Origin: Stenotrophomonas beteli
Lineage (GTDB): Bacteria; Pseudomonadota; Gammaproteobacteria; Xanthomonadales; Xanthomonadaceae
Assembly: GCF_001431665.1 (NCBI RefSeq)
Contig: NZ_LLXV01000013.1
Span: forward strand, 62,001-126,000
Length of the DNA stretch: 64,000 nt
Reading direction: 5' to 3'
A program made the position numbers and the translations under genes. Position 1 is the stretch's first letter; each line of letters begins with the position of its first letter. The notes under the pieces were generated by a model that did no database searches, was not told the DNA's origin, and saw only the letters and a program-made list of their open reading frames with translations. Below, piece after piece: positions 17,942 to 26,533 of the stretch.

Positions 17942-20064
17942 AGTGGCTCGGCTCGGGAATGCAGGCCAGGTTCCTGCTCGCGATGGGCGGGGCGATGGTC
18001 GTGGTGGTGGCGATTCTGGCCGTGCTGCTGGGACGGCAGGCGGCGATGCAGAGCGAGGTGCGTACCCTCAGTGGGGGCGTCATCCATGAACTGTTCGATC
18101 ACAGCGTGCGAAGCCGTGGCGAAGCGGTGGCGCGCGAGCTGTCCGACGCGCTGGCCAACCCGCTGTATTACCGTGACCTGGACCAGGTCGGCGCGCTGGT
18201 GCGCAGCACCGCACGGCAGCCGGTGGTGCGCTACGTGCTGGTGTTCGACGAGCGCGGCCGGCTGGTGCACGACGGTTCGGTGGAGGTTTCCGGGTTCGGC
18301 CAGCCGATGACCGACCCGCTGGCGCCCAAGGCTGCTGCGGCACGGGCCCTGGTGGTGCAGGAATCGCCGAAGGTGCTCGACAACACCATGCCGATCATGG
18401 TCGGCAGCCAGCGCATCGGTGGGGTTCGCGTCGGCATGGCGCTCGATGAAGTGCAGCAGCGCGAACAGGCCGCCAATGCCACCCTGGGCGAACGCCTGCA
18501 GCAGGTCGGCAGCCGTCACCTGGGCTGGCTGCTGCTGATGCTGGGCCTGCTGGTGGTGATCGGCGTGGCGGTGATCCTGTACGTGCAGCGCACCCTGGTC
18601 GCCCCGATCCGTGACCTGGCCGCCGCCGCGCGGCGCATCGAGGCGGGTGACTACCAGGCGCCGCTGGCCGAGAACACACGCGATGACGAAGTCGGCGAGC
18701 TGGTGCGCGGGTTTGCCCGCATGCGCGACGCGATCGCCCGCCACGACCGCGAAGTGCGGCACATGGCCTATACCGATGCCCTGACCGGGCTGACCAACCG
18801 GCTGGCGTTCCGGGAGGCACTGGACCATCGTCTGATGGCCGCGCGTGCTTCCAACCACCGGCTGGGCCTGCTGTTTGCCGACATCGATGATTTCAAGCGG
18901 GTCAATGACACGCTCGGCCACGAGGCCGGCGACGAGGCGTTGCTGCAGTTCGCGCAGCGTATCGGCCGCGCTGTCGCCGAGGCCGGCGGCGATGAGGCCC
19001 TGCTGGCGCGGTTCGGTGGCGACGAGTTCGTGATCCTGGTGGGCGACGGTGATGTGGCCGCCAACGCACGGCTGCTGGCCGAAGTGCTGGTGCGCGAACT
19101 GGGCAAGCCATTGGTGGTGCAGGGCAGGGAATTGTTCCTGGGTACCTCGATCGGCGTGACCCTGTTCCCGGATGATGCGGCCGATGCGACCACCCTGCTG
19201 AAGAACGGCGATATCGCCATGTACCAGGCGAAAATGGCCGGCAAGAACTGCTATCGCTACTACAGCCGCGCAATGGACCACGCGGTCGAGCGCCGCGTGC
19301 ACATGGAGCAGGAGCTGCGTGGCGCGTGGGAGCGCGGCGAGCTGCGGCTGGCCTACCAGCCGATCTTCCGCATGCGCGACCGCCGCATGGTCGGCGTGGA
19401 AGTGCTGCTGCGCTGGCAGCATCCGACCCTGGGAACGATTCCGCCGTCGGTGTTCATCGAAGTGGCCGAGCAGAGCGGATTGATCGAGGTCATCGGCCCG
19501 AAGGTGCTGCGTGCGGCCTGCATGGAAGCCTCGCAGTGGCCGCGTGGAGCAGGTGGTGATGATCTGTTCGTCTCGGTCAACGTTTCGCCTCGCCAGCTGC
19601 GTGGAGGGGAACTGCCGGCACTGGTGGCGCAGTGCCTGCACGAGTCCGGGCTGCCGGCCTCGCGCCTGCATCTGGAACTGACCGAAACCGCCGTGATCGG
19701 CGACGAGATGGTGGCCGCGCAGCTGCTGGACAAGCTGCACCGCACCGGCGTGAAGGTCTGGCTGGACGACTTCGGTACCGGCTTCTCCGGGCTCAGTCAC
19801 CTGCGCCAGGTGCCCGTGGACGGGGTGAAGATCGACAAGAGTTTCGTGGCCGACATGCAGCGCGATCCGGACGATCTGGCCTTGACCACGGCGATCATCG
19901 CCATGGCCCATGCGCTGGGAATCACGGTCGTGGCCGAAGGCATCGAGCAGCAGGCGCAGTTCGAACTTCTCGTCCAGCGCGGCTGCGATCTCGGCCAGGG
20001 CTACTGGTTGAGCCACCCGGTGACCGCCACCGAAGTGGTGCGGATGGTCGAATCGGGGTTGTAG
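17938..20064 (+). CDS. HAMP-GGDEF-EAL cyclic-di-GMP enzyme with periplasmic domain
   Basis: The 708-residue inner-membrane protein has a transmembrane helix (about 11-31), a periplasmic sensor (about 32-194), a second helix (about 195-217), a HAMP linker (about 218-270), a GGDEF domain (about 275-440) and an EAL domain (about 450-705). The diguanylate cyclase motif RFGGDEF is intact (Gly at about 359), and no RxxD inhibitory site is seen at the usual spacing. The EAL motif reads EVLLR, which fits the ExLxR consensus, and VNVSP, ELTET, DDFGTGFSG, KIDKSFV, EGIEQ and QGY are all present. Both synthesis and breakdown of c-di-GMP are therefore possible. Its input is probably the PhnD-like protein encoded just before it. 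Confidence 0.92.
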   Translation: MKWLGSGMQARFLLAMGGAMVVVVAILAVLLGRQAAMQSEVRTLSGGVIHELFDHSVRSRGEAVARELSDALANPLYYRDLDQVGALVRSTARQPVVRYVLVFDERGRLVHDGSVEVSGFGQPMTDPLAPKAAAARALVVQESPKVLDNTMPIMVGSQRIGGVRVGMALDEVQQREQAANATLGERLQQVGSRHLGWLLLMLGLLVVIGVAVILYVQRTLVAPIRDLAAAARRIEAGDYQAPLAENTRDDEVGELVRGFARMRDAIARHDREVRHMAYTDALTGLTNRLAFREALDHRLMAARASNHRLGLLFADIDDFKRVNDTLGHEAGDEALLQFAQRIGRAVAEAGGDEALLARFGGDEFVILVGDGDVAANARLLAEVLVRELGKPLVVQGRELFLGTSIGVTLFPDDAADATTLLKNGDIAMYQAKMAGKNCYRYYSRAMDHAVERRVHMEQELRGAWERGELRLAYQPIFRMRDRRMVGVEVLLRWQHPTLGTIPPSVFIEVAEQSGLIEVIGPKVLRAACMEASQWPRGAGGDDLFVSVNVSPRQLRGGELPALVAQCLHESGLPASRLHLELTETAVIGDEMVAAQLLDKLHRTGVKVWLDDFGTGFSGLSHLRQVPVDGVKIDKSFVADMQRDPDDLALTTAIIAMAHALGITVVAEGIEQQAQFELLVQRGCDLGQGYWLSHPVTATEVVRMVESGL

Positions 20065-20074
20065 GTGTCGGCCT

Positions 20075-20116
20075 GGGGTCAGATTCCTTTTCCCCGTGGA
20101 AAAGGAATCTGCCCCC
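20075..20116. repeat. Palindrome of the GGGGTCAGAT family
   Basis: GGGGTCAGATTCCTTTTCC (20075-20093) pairs with 20098-20116 with a single mismatch. It fills the 60-bp gap between the converging GGDEF-EAL and epmB genes and is related to the palindrome at 841-881. Confidence 0.85.
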
Positions 20117-20124
20117 CTGCGGAA

Positions 20125-21141
20125 TTACACCGGGCGCTTGCTCGGGTCGCCGGGCAGTTCGCGCACCAGCTTGGGAATCAGGTAACCGGACAGGCGTGCG
20201 GTCAGGCCGGCAATCAACGCCTTGGCCCGGGCATCGTCCACTTCGAAGTGGGCCACGCCTTCGACCCGGTCCAGCTGGTGCAGGTAGTACGGCAGCACGC
20301 CGGCGGCGAAGCTGCGCTCGCTCAGGTCCTGCAGGGCCTGCACGCTGTCATTGACCCCGCGCAGCAGCACTGCCTGGTTCAGCAGCTGTGCGCCGGTGCC
20401 GCGCAGGCGTGCCATCGCGGTGTCCACGCTGGCATCGAATTCATTGGCGTGGTTGGCATGGACCACGATCGCCAGCGGCCACGGCAGGCTGCTCAGCCAG
20501 GCCAGCAGTTCCTCATCCACGCGCTCGGGCAGCACGATCGGCAGCCGGGTATGGATGCGCAGGCGGCGGATATGCGGGATGGCGCGCAGGGCGTCGGTCA
20601 GCTCGACCAGCTTGTGCGTGGCCAGTGACAGCGGGTCGCCGCCAGACAGGATCACCTCGTCGATGTCCGGATCGCCCGCGATGGCGGCCACCGCTTCCTG
20701 CCAGCCGCCCTTGGCGGCGTTCTCCGCGCCATAGTCGAAATGGCGGCGGAAGCAGTAGCGGCAGTTGATCGCGCAGCTGCCGGTGGCGACCAGCAGGGCG
20801 CGGCCGCGGTACTTCTGGATGACGCCGGTGGCCTTCCTGGCCGCACCATCGCCCACCGCATCGAAGCTGAATCCGGGCGCCGGACGCATTTCCTCGTCGA
20901 TCGGCAGCACCTGGCGCAGCAACGGATCGGCCGCGTCGCCGGGGCGCATGCGGGCCACGAAGCCTTCCGGTACGCGCAGCGCGAACTGGGCCATGGCCGC
21001 CTCCGAGACGCCCAGCGCGGCCGGATCCAGCTGCAGCCGGGCCAGCAGGGCGTGCGGGTCGCGCAGCGCCTGGCGCCAGAGCTGCTGCCAGCGCGCGGGC
21101 GCGCCTGGCGACTGGGGCCGGGGGAAGGCGGAAAGCTGCAT
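20125..21141 (-). CDS. epmB: EF-P beta-lysylation enzyme EpmB
   Basis: EpmB is a radical-SAM lysine 2,3-aminomutase homologue that makes (R)-beta-lysine, which EpmA attaches to elongation factor P. The 338-residue protein has the cluster motif CAINCRYC (about residues 123-130) followed by RRHFDYGAEN, SGGDPLSL and NHANEFD. The ATG at 21141 (MQLSAFPRPQ) gives the expected N-terminus; an upstream in-frame Met would read into the intergenic hairpins. It diverges from efp, whose product it modifies. The epmA gene is not in the window. Confidence 0.94.
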   Translation of the reverse strand: MQLSAFPRPQSPGAPARWQQLWRQALRDPHALLARLQLDPAALGVSEAAMAQFALRVPEGFVARMRPGDAADPLLRQVLPIDEEMRPAPGFSFDAVGDGAARKATGVIQKYRGRALLVATGSCAINCRYCFRRHFDYGAENAAKGGWQEAVAAIAGDPDIDEVILSGGDPLSLATHKLVELTDALRAIPHIRRLRIHTRLPIVLPERVDEELLAWLSSLPWPLAIVVHANHANEFDASVDTAMARLRGTGAQLLNQAVLLRGVNDSVQALQDLSERSFAAGVLPYYLHQLDRVEGVAHFEVDDARAKALIAGLTARLSGYLIPKLVRELPGDPSKRPV

Positions 21142-21183
21142 GGAGAGGGGGCCTGCGGTTATCATGGGGGCAGAAAAACAGTC

Positions 21184-21204
21184 GCCCACCGGCATCCGGT
21201 GGGC
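21184..21204. other. 9-bp perfect hairpin between epmB and efp
   Basis: GCCCACCGG (21184-21192), loop CAT, CCGGTGGGC (21196-21204), followed by TTT on the plus strand and by GTTTTT a few bases further on the minus strand. It lies in the divergent gap, where a terminator would not be expected. Confidence 0.6.
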
Positions 21205-21221
21205 TTTCCATTCTAACGGCT

Positions 21222-21242
21222 CGCCGCACCCGCGGCGTTTTT
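21222..21242 (+). terminator. Terminator-like hairpin 19 bases before efp
   Basis: CGCCGC (21222-21227), loop ACCC, GCGGCG (21232-21237), then TTTTT (21238-21242). The efp ribosome site (AGGAG) and start codon come right after. It could attenuate efp or end a short upstream transcript. Confidence 0.5.
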
Positions 21243-21261
21243 GCCACTCAGGAGTTTACGC

Positions 21262-21828
21262 ATGGCCAGCTACGGCATGAACGACGTCAAGAACGGGATG
21301 AAGATCCTGGTCAACAACCAACCGGCCGTCATCATCGACACCGAATACGTCAAGCCGGGCAAGGGCCAGGCCTTCACCCGCGTGAAGTACCGCCTGATCA
21401 AGGACGGCCGCACCCAGGAAGTGACCATGAAGTCGACCGACTCGCTGGATGCAGCCGACGTCGTCGATACCGACATGAACTTCATGTACAGCGACGGCGA
21501 GTACTGGCACTTCATGGACCCGGAATCCTTCGAGCAGGTCCAGGCCACCAAGGCCGGCATGGGCGGCGCCGAGAAGTGGCTGAAGGGCGAAGAGTCCTGC
21601 GTGGTCACCCTGTGGAACGGCGAGCCGATCTTCGTGCAGCCGCCGAACTTCGTCGAACTGAAGATCACCGAAACCGATCCGGGCGTCCGTGGCGACACCT
21701 CGGGCGGCGGCGGCAAGCCGGCCACCCTGGAAACCGGCGCCGTGGTCCGCGTGCCGCTGTTCGTGAACCAGGACGAAGTGATCCGCGTCGACACCCGTTC
21801 GGGCGAATACTCCGCGCGCGTCAAGTAA
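21262..21828 (+). CDS. efp: Elongation factor P
   Basis: EF-P enters stalled ribosomes and promotes peptide bond formation at polyproline runs. The 188-residue protein has three beta-barrel domains as usual. The modified lysine is Lys34 in KPGKGQAF, consistent with beta-lysylation by EpmB. The C-terminal signature [20 protein letters not shown] is present. The ATG at 21262 follows a good ribosome site (CAGGAG) and gives [12 protein letters not shown]; the in-frame codon at 21241 is not used. Its mRNA leader contains a terminator-like hairpin. Confidence 0.97.
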   Translation: MASYGMNDVKNGMKILVNNQPAVIIDTEYVKPGKGQAFTRVKYRLIKDGRTQEVTMKSTDSLDAADVVDTDMNFMYSDGEYWHFMDPESFEQVQATKAGMGGAEKWLKGEESCVVTLWNGEPIFVQPPNFVELKITETDPGVRGDTSGGGGKPATLETGAVVRVPLFVNQDEVIRVDTRSGEYSARVK

Positions 21829-21854
21829 GGTTGCGGCCGTAGGCCGGCCTTGCT

Positions 21855-21932
21855 GTAGAGCCGAGCCATGCTCGGGCACGCGCCATCGCATTCGCGCTGG
21901 CGCTCCCATGATCTGCTTCGGCAGATCATGGG
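21855..21932. repeat. SMAG-type repeat and strong hairpin after efp
   Basis: GTAGAGCCGAGCCATGCTCG (21855-21874) is a SMAG-type half. It is followed by a 12-bp perfect hairpin with a UUCG loop: CCCATGATCTGC (21905-21916) and GCAGATCATGGG (21921-21932). No T-run follows. It separates efp from the mtaD-type gene. Confidence 0.65.
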
Positions 21933-22034
21933 TCCCGCTTCACGGGTCTCCAGACCCCGCCGCTTCGCGGCAGCCCCTGACTCAGGGGCGTGTCCCCCAC
22001 AAGTATCTCGCCGCCCCCCAGCCAGTGAGCCCGC

Positions 22035-23378
22035 ATGAGCGATAGCCCGCATCTCCCCGAAGCCTGCGACCTGCTCATCGAAGCCGGTTATGTCGTCCCG
22101 ATCGAGCCGCATGCGGTGGTGCTGGAAGACCATGCCGTTGCCGTGCGTGGCAGCGAGATTGTGGCCATCCTGCCGCGTGCCGAAGCGCGCGCGCGGTTCC
22201 GTGCCGCACAGGTGGTCAGCCGCCCGGAGGCGGCGCTGATGCCGGGCCTGGTCAACGCGCACACGCACAACCCGATGACCCTGCTGCGCGGCGTCGCCGA
22301 CGACCTGCCGCTGATGACCTGGCTGCAGCAGCACATCTGGCCGGTGGAAGCGGCGGTGATCGGCCCCGAGTTCGTCGCCGACGGCACCACCCTGGCCATC
22401 GCCGAGATGCTGCGCGGCGGCACTACCTGCGCCAATGAGAACTACTTCTTCGGTGACGTGCAGGCCGCGGTCTACAAGAAGCACGGGTTCCGCGCGCTGG
22501 TCGGCGCGGTCATCATCGATTTCCCCACCGCCTGGGCCAAGACCGACGACGAATACTTCGCCAAGGCCGGTGAACTGCATGACCAGTGGCGCACCGATCC
22601 GCTGATCGGCACCGCGTTCGCACCGCATGCGCCGTACACGGTCAACGACGCCAACTTCGAACGGGTGCGGATGCTGTCCGACCAGCTCGACATGCAGGTG
22701 CACCTGCACACCCACGAGACCGCGCAGGAAATCAACGATTCGATCAAGCTGCACGGCCAGCGCCCGCTGGCGCGGCTGGATCGGCTCGGCCTGGTCAACG
22801 ACCGCCTGATCGCGGTGCACATGACCCAGCTGACCGATGCGGAAATCCACCTGTGCGCCGAGCGTGGCGTCAGCGTGGTGCACTGCCCGGAATCGAACCT
22901 GAAGCTGGCCTCCGGCTTCTGCCCGGCCTGCGCCCTGCAGCGGGCCGGCGTGAACCTGGCGATCGGTACCGATGGCTGCGCCAGCAACAACGACCTGGAC
23001 ATGTTCAGCGAGAACCGTACCGCGGCGATCCTGGCCAAGGCCGTGGCCGACGATGCGACCGCGCTGGACGCGGCCACCACGCTGCGCGCCTCCACCCTGG
23101 GCGGCGCCCGCGCGCTGGGCTTCGGCGAGCGCATCGGCTCGATCGAAGTCGGCAAGCAGGCCGACCTGGTCTGCGTCGATCTGTCGGCGCTGGAAACCCA
23201 GCCGCTGCACAACGTGCTGTCGCAGCTGGTGTACGCCACCGGCCGCCAGCAGGTCAGCGACGTCTGGATCGCCGGCAAGCCGAAGCTGGTGCAGCGTGAG
23301 CTGGTCGGCATGGACCTGCCCGGCATCATCGCCAACGCGCGCCAGTGGCGCGAGCGCATCCGTCATATCCGCGCCTGA
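22035..23378 (+). CDS. TRZ/ATZ family amidohydrolase (MTA/SAH deaminase type)
   Basis: The 447-residue cytosolic metal-dependent deaminase resembles methylthioadenosine/S-adenosylhomocysteine deaminase. It has the metal ligands [11 protein letters not shown] (about residues 75-85), [10 protein letters not shown] (about 223-232), a His in AVHMTQL, and the aspartate in [14 protein letters not shown] (about 313-326). The same gene stands before ubiG and mupP in Pseudomonas, so the three are an old neighbourhood. It starts at ATG 22035 and ends 25 bp before ubiG. Substrate is inferred from the family. Confidence 0.85.
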   Translation: MSDSPHLPEACDLLIEAGYVVPIEPHAVVLEDHAVAVRGSEIVAILPRAEARARFRAAQVVSRPEAALMPGLVNAHTHNPMTLLRGVADDLPLMTWLQQHIWPVEAAVIGPEFVADGTTLAIAEMLRGGTTCANENYFFGDVQAAVYKKHGFRALVGAVIIDFPTAWAKTDDEYFAKAGELHDQWRTDPLIGTAFAPHAPYTVNDANFERVRMLSDQLDMQVHLHTHETAQEINDSIKLHGQRPLARLDRLGLVNDRLIAVHMTQLTDAEIHLCAERGVSVVHCPESNLKLASGFCPACALQRAGVNLAIGTDGCASNNDLDMFSENRTAAILAKAVADDATALDAATTLRASTLGGARALGFGERIGSIEVGKQADLVCVDLSALETQPLHNVLSQLVYATGRQQVSDVWIAGKPKLVQRELVGMDLPGIIANARQWRERIRHIRA

Positions 23379-23403
23379 ACCCCGGCGCTGCAAGGACTTT
23401 CCC

Positions 23404-24120
23404 ATGACCGCCCCCCACGCTTCTTCCAATTTCGATCAGGCCGAGCTGGACAAGTTCGCCGCGCTGGCCAACCGCTGGTGGGACGCTGACGGCCCGCAGA
23501 AGCCGCTGCATGCGCTGAACCCGGTGCGCTTGAAGTACGTGGCCGACCGCGTGCCGCTGCGCGGTGCCCGCGTGCTGGACATCGGCTGCGGTGGTGGCCT
23601 GCTGAGTGAAGCGCTGGCCCAGGCCGGCGCTGATGTCACCGCCATCGACCTGGCGCCGGAACTGGTCAAGGTCGCGCGGCTGCATGCGCTGGAAAGCGGC
23701 GCCAAGGTCGACTACCGGGTGCAGGCCGCCGAGGACCTGGCCGCCGAGCAGCCGGGCAGTTTCGACGTGGTCACCTGCATGGAAATGCTCGAGCACGTGC
23801 CCGATCCGGGCGCCATCATCGAAGCCTGCAAGCGCCTGCTGAAGCCGGGCGGCCACCTGTTCCTGTCAACCATCAACCGCACCGCTGCCGCCTTCGCGGT
23901 GGCGATTGTCGGCGCCGAGTACGTGGCGCGGCTGCTGCCCAAGGGCACGCACCACTACCAGGAATTCATCAAGCCGGCCGAGCTGGCACGCTGGCTGCGC
24001 GAGGCCGACGTCCAGCTGGTGGATGTCAGTGGCATGGCCTACGAGCCGTGGCGCAACCGCGCCCGCCTGAGCAGCCGCACCGACATCAACTATCTGGCTT
24101 ACGCGGTCAAGCCGGCATGA
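23404..24120 (+). CDS. ubiG: Bifunctional ubiquinone O-methyltransferase UbiG
   Basis: UbiG performs both O-methylation steps of ubiquinone synthesis. The 238-residue class I methyltransferase has the SAM motif [16 protein letters not shown] (about residues 57-72), [13 protein letters not shown] and the membrane-associating segment with [12 protein letters not shown] and [10 protein letters not shown]. The start at 23404 has a fitting ribosome site (AAGGAC). Its stop overlaps the next gene's ATG in an ATGA junction. Confidence 0.95.
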   Translation: MTAPHASSNFDQAELDKFAALANRWWDADGPQKPLHALNPVRLKYVADRVPLRGARVLDIGCGGGLLSEALAQAGADVTAIDLAPELVKVARLHALESGAKVDYRVQAAEDLAAEQPGSFDVVTCMEMLEHVPDPGAIIEACKRLLKPGGHLFLSTINRTAAAFAVAIVGAEYVARLLPKGTHHYQEFIKPAELARWLREADVQLVDVSGMAYEPWRNRARLSSRTDINYLAYAVKPA

Positions 24121-24812
24121 CCTCCGCCCGCTTCCCGCGTGCGGTGCTGTTCGATCTGGATGGCACGTTGCTGGACAGCGCGCCGGACTTCGTTGCCACC
24201 TGCGATGCGATGCTGGCCGAGCGTGGCCGTGCGCCGATCGATCCGGCGATGTTGCGGCCGGTGGTCTCCAAGGGCTCGCGTGCGATGGTCGGGGCCGCTT
24301 TCCCGGACCTGGATGCCGCTGCGCGCGATGCGCTGATTCCGGAATTCCTGCAGCGCTATGAAGCGTTGATCGGCCAGCACGCGGTGCTGTTTGACGGCGT
24401 GGCCGGGATGCTTGCCGCGCTGGATGAGGCCGGTACGGTGTGGGGCATCGTCACCAACAAGCCGGAGTACCTGGCGCGCCTGATCGTGCCGCAATACGGC
24501 TGGCAGCAGCGCTGTGCGGTGCTGGTTGGCGGCGACACCCTGGCCGAGCGCAAACCGCATCCGCTGCCGCTGCTGCATGCGGCGCAGGCGATCGGCATCG
24601 TGGCCGAAGACTGCGTGTACGTGGGCGACGACGAGCGCGACATCATCGCCGCACGGGCTGCAGCCATGCCGTCGGTGGCGGCGCTGTGGGGCTACCGCCT
24701 GCACAGCGACGACCCGCTGGCCTGGCAGGCCGACGTGCTGGTGGAGAACGCCGGACTTCTGCAACTGGCCAGTCTGTGGCCGACCCGGCCGGCAGCCCCG
24801 GCCCAGCCGTAA
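24117..24812 (+). CDS. mupP: HAD phosphatase, probably MupP (MurNAc-6-phosphate phosphatase)
   Basis: The 231-residue HAD-superfamily phosphatase has motif [15 protein letters not shown] (about residues 10-23), motif II VTNKPEY, the Lys in RKPHPLP and motif [10 protein letters not shown]. It is close to phosphoglycolate phosphatase, but its position directly after ubiG is that of Pseudomonas mupP. There it dephosphorylates MurNAc-6-phosphate in the peptidoglycan recycling branch that bypasses fosfomycin-sensitive MurA. In bacteria with AmpR-type control, this route affects beta-lactamase induction. The MupP assignment rests on synteny and size. Confidence 0.75.
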   Translation: MTSARFPRAVLFDLDGTLLDSAPDFVATCDAMLAERGRAPIDPAMLRPVVSKGSRAMVGAAFPDLDAAARDALIPEFLQRYEALIGQHAVLFDGVAGMLAALDEAGTVWGIVTNKPEYLARLIVPQYGWQQRCAVLVGGDTLAERKPHPLPLLHAAQAIGIVAEDCVYVGDDERDIIAARAAAMPSVAALWGYRLHSDDPLAWQADVLVENAGLLQLASLWPTRPAAPAQP

Positions 24813-24823
24813 GGAATGACGTA

Positions 24824-25528
24824 GTGAGCAGCACCGCGCTGGACAGTTTCCTCGACAAGTGGCGCAGCCGCTGGCCGGAATGGTCGGTGGCCGCCCCGTT
24901 CGTGGCCGAATCGCACCGCGAACTCGCAGTGGCGTGGTTCGCGCTGCTGCAGGAATTCGACGACATGCTCAATACCGGCGGCGATCCGCTGCCGGCCGAT
25001 GCCAAGCTGGCATGGTGGGGCGAGGAGCTGCGCAGCTGGGCCGCGCATCGTTCGCGCCATCCGCTGGGGCGCCTGCTGGAGCCGGTGCGTGCGCCCTGGG
25101 CGCAGCTGGCCGACACGCTGCCGGATCTGGTCGAAGCGCGCACCGTCGCACTGGATGCGGCCGGCGCCGAGCGTGCGCTGGCCAACTATGCCGACGCGGT
25201 GGCGGCGGTGGAAGCGGCGCTGTTCAACGACAAGCAGCACACTGGCGCCGGTCGCGCGGTACTGCTGCAGACCCTGGCCCAGCGTCTGCAGGATGCCGGC
25301 GTGGCTGGCGTGCCCCGCAGCGTGCTGGATGAAGATTCCAGCAGCGCCGCGCAGCGCTGGGCACAGCATCTGTTGAAGGGGTGGAGCACCCGCGTGCCCG
25401 GCCCGCGCCCGCGTCGCGTATGGTCCAGCCTGGCGCGCGCGCGCGTGGCGGCGCAGGCCGCAGGCAAGCCGATTGAAGCTACTCCGGTGCGTACTTTGCT
25501 GCGCGTGTGGTGGGCTGCGCGCGGTTGA
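24824..25528 (+). CDS. Squalene/phytoene-synthase-like protein
   Basis: The 234-residue protein starts at GTG 24824, preceded by AAGGA. Residues about 55-85 (AKLAWWGEELRSW and HPLGRLLEPV) match the pattern of trans-isoprenyl head-to-head synthases such as HpnC and phytoene synthase. The aspartate-rich DxxxD substrate motifs are not clearly kept: FDDMLN near residue 46 may correspond to the first one, and the second is not evident. It may be a non-catalytic or divergent member, like the NDUFAF6-type relatives. It follows mupP by 11 bp and probably belongs to the same operon. It also resembles proteins annotated as hypothetical in related genomes. Confidence 0.55.
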   Translation: MSSTALDSFLDKWRSRWPEWSVAAPFVAESHRELAVAWFALLQEFDDMLNTGGDPLPADAKLAWWGEELRSWAAHRSRHPLGRLLEPVRAPWAQLADTLPDLVEARTVALDAAGAERALANYADAVAAVEAALFNDKQHTGAGRAVLLQTLAQRLQDAGVAGVPRSVLDEDSSSAAQRWAQHLLKGWSTRVPGPRPRRVWSSLARARVAAQAAGKPIEATPVRTLLRVWWAARG

Positions 25529-25587
25529 TCCGGCGCTCCGCCGGGGAGGGCCCGGCGCTACCGTGCGCGGTTGATTGAATGCCGTCG

Positions 25588-25653
25588 GTGGAGCCGAGCC
25601 CATGCTCAGGCTCATCCTTGCGCGACAGCAGCCGAGCGTGGGCTCGGCTCTAC
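25588..25653. repeat. Inverted SMAG-type pair
   Basis: A copy built on GGAGCCGAGCCCATGCTCAG (25591-25610) faces GCCGAGCGTGGGCTCGGCTC (25631-25650), which ends in TAC. They lie between two converging genes and can pair with each other. Confidence 0.6.
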
Positions 25654-25687
25654 AACGGCAGCTCACCACTGCACCGGGCGATGGGTG

Positions 25688-26533
25688 TTATTTACGCTCC
25701 AGCACCAGCAGCGGGTCGATGCGGGTATCGAACCAGTTCATGCCCCAGTGCAGGTGCGGGCCGGTGGCACGGCCGGTGGCGCCGACCGCGGCGATCACCT
25801 GGCCCTGTTCCACCCGGTCGCCGACCTTCACGTCGATGCGCGACAGGTGCAGGAAGTTGGAACTGACTCCGAAACCGTGATCGAGCAGCAGCGTGCCACC
25901 GGTCAGGTACAGGTCCGGGCCGGCGAAGGTGACGATACCGGCGGCCGGTGCTTTCACCGGCGTGCCGGTCGGCACCGCGATGTCCATGCCGGAATGACCG
26001 GCGCCGGGCTGCCCGTTGTAGACGCGCGCATTGCCGAAGCGGCCGCTGATGCGGCCCTGGACCGGCCAGATGAAGGTCTGGGTGAAGTCGGTACGGTCGT
26101 CGTCGCGGGCACGCGCAGCAGTCACCTGTGCCTGTTCGCGCTTGATCCGCTCGGCGATCGCAGGTGGCGGATTGACCGTCTTCGGCGGCACGCCGTTGAC
26201 CCGCTCGGTGGGCCAGTCGCGCGGCGTCACCGCAATGGTCGCGGTCTCGCTGCCACCATCGGGGCGTTGCACCTGCACGCGCAGCGGGCCCTTCTCGTCA
26301 CGGCCGATGCCGAACACCACGCTGCCATAGCCGCTCACGCGCAGCTGGCGGCCGGCATACTGCACGCGGCTGCCGGCGGGGACCTTGCCGATCACCAGCG
26401 CGCCCTGCGACGCACTGGCCGGGAACACGACGCGGCTGTCGATCAGGCTGCCGATGCCATCCTGCGCCTGTACCACGGGTGCGGAAAACAGGGGCGCAGC
26501 CAGCAGCGCCCCGAACAGAAGTATCCTGCGCAT
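25688..26533 (-). CDS. M23 family metallopeptidase (LytM-type)
   Basis: The 281-residue exported protein has a signal peptide (about 1-23, ending VVQA), an N-terminal beta-rich region and a C-terminal M23 domain (about 155-275). The zinc and catalytic residues are visible in GHSGMDIAVPTGTP (His and Asp) and in GPHLHWGMNWFDTRIDP (HLH), so it may be an active peptidoglycan endopeptidase and not only an EnvC-like activator. The ATG at 26533 shares one base with the dihydroorotase stop (TGATG), indicating translational coupling. A longer in-frame start at 26593 would lie inside pyrC. Confidence 0.9.
   Translation of the reverse strand: MRRILLFGALLAAPLFSAPVVQAQDGIGSLIDSRVVFPASASQGALVIGKVPAGSRVQYAGRQLRVSGYGSVVFGIGRDEKGPLRVQVQRPDGGSETATIAVTPRDWPTERVNGVPPKTVNPPPAIAERIKREQAQVTAARARDDDRTDFTQTFIWPVQGRISGRFGNARVYNGQPGAGHSGMDIAVPTGTPVKAPAAGIVTFAGPDLYLTGGTLLLDHGFGVSSNFLHLSRIDVKVGDRVEQGQVIAAVGATGRATGPHLHWGMNWFDTRIDPLLVLERK

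Noticed and set aside
19395..19412. Degenerate EAL motif (EVL) suggesting an inactive phosphodiesterase
   Set aside because: The consensus is ExLxR and EVLLR fits; all other catalytic motifs are present.
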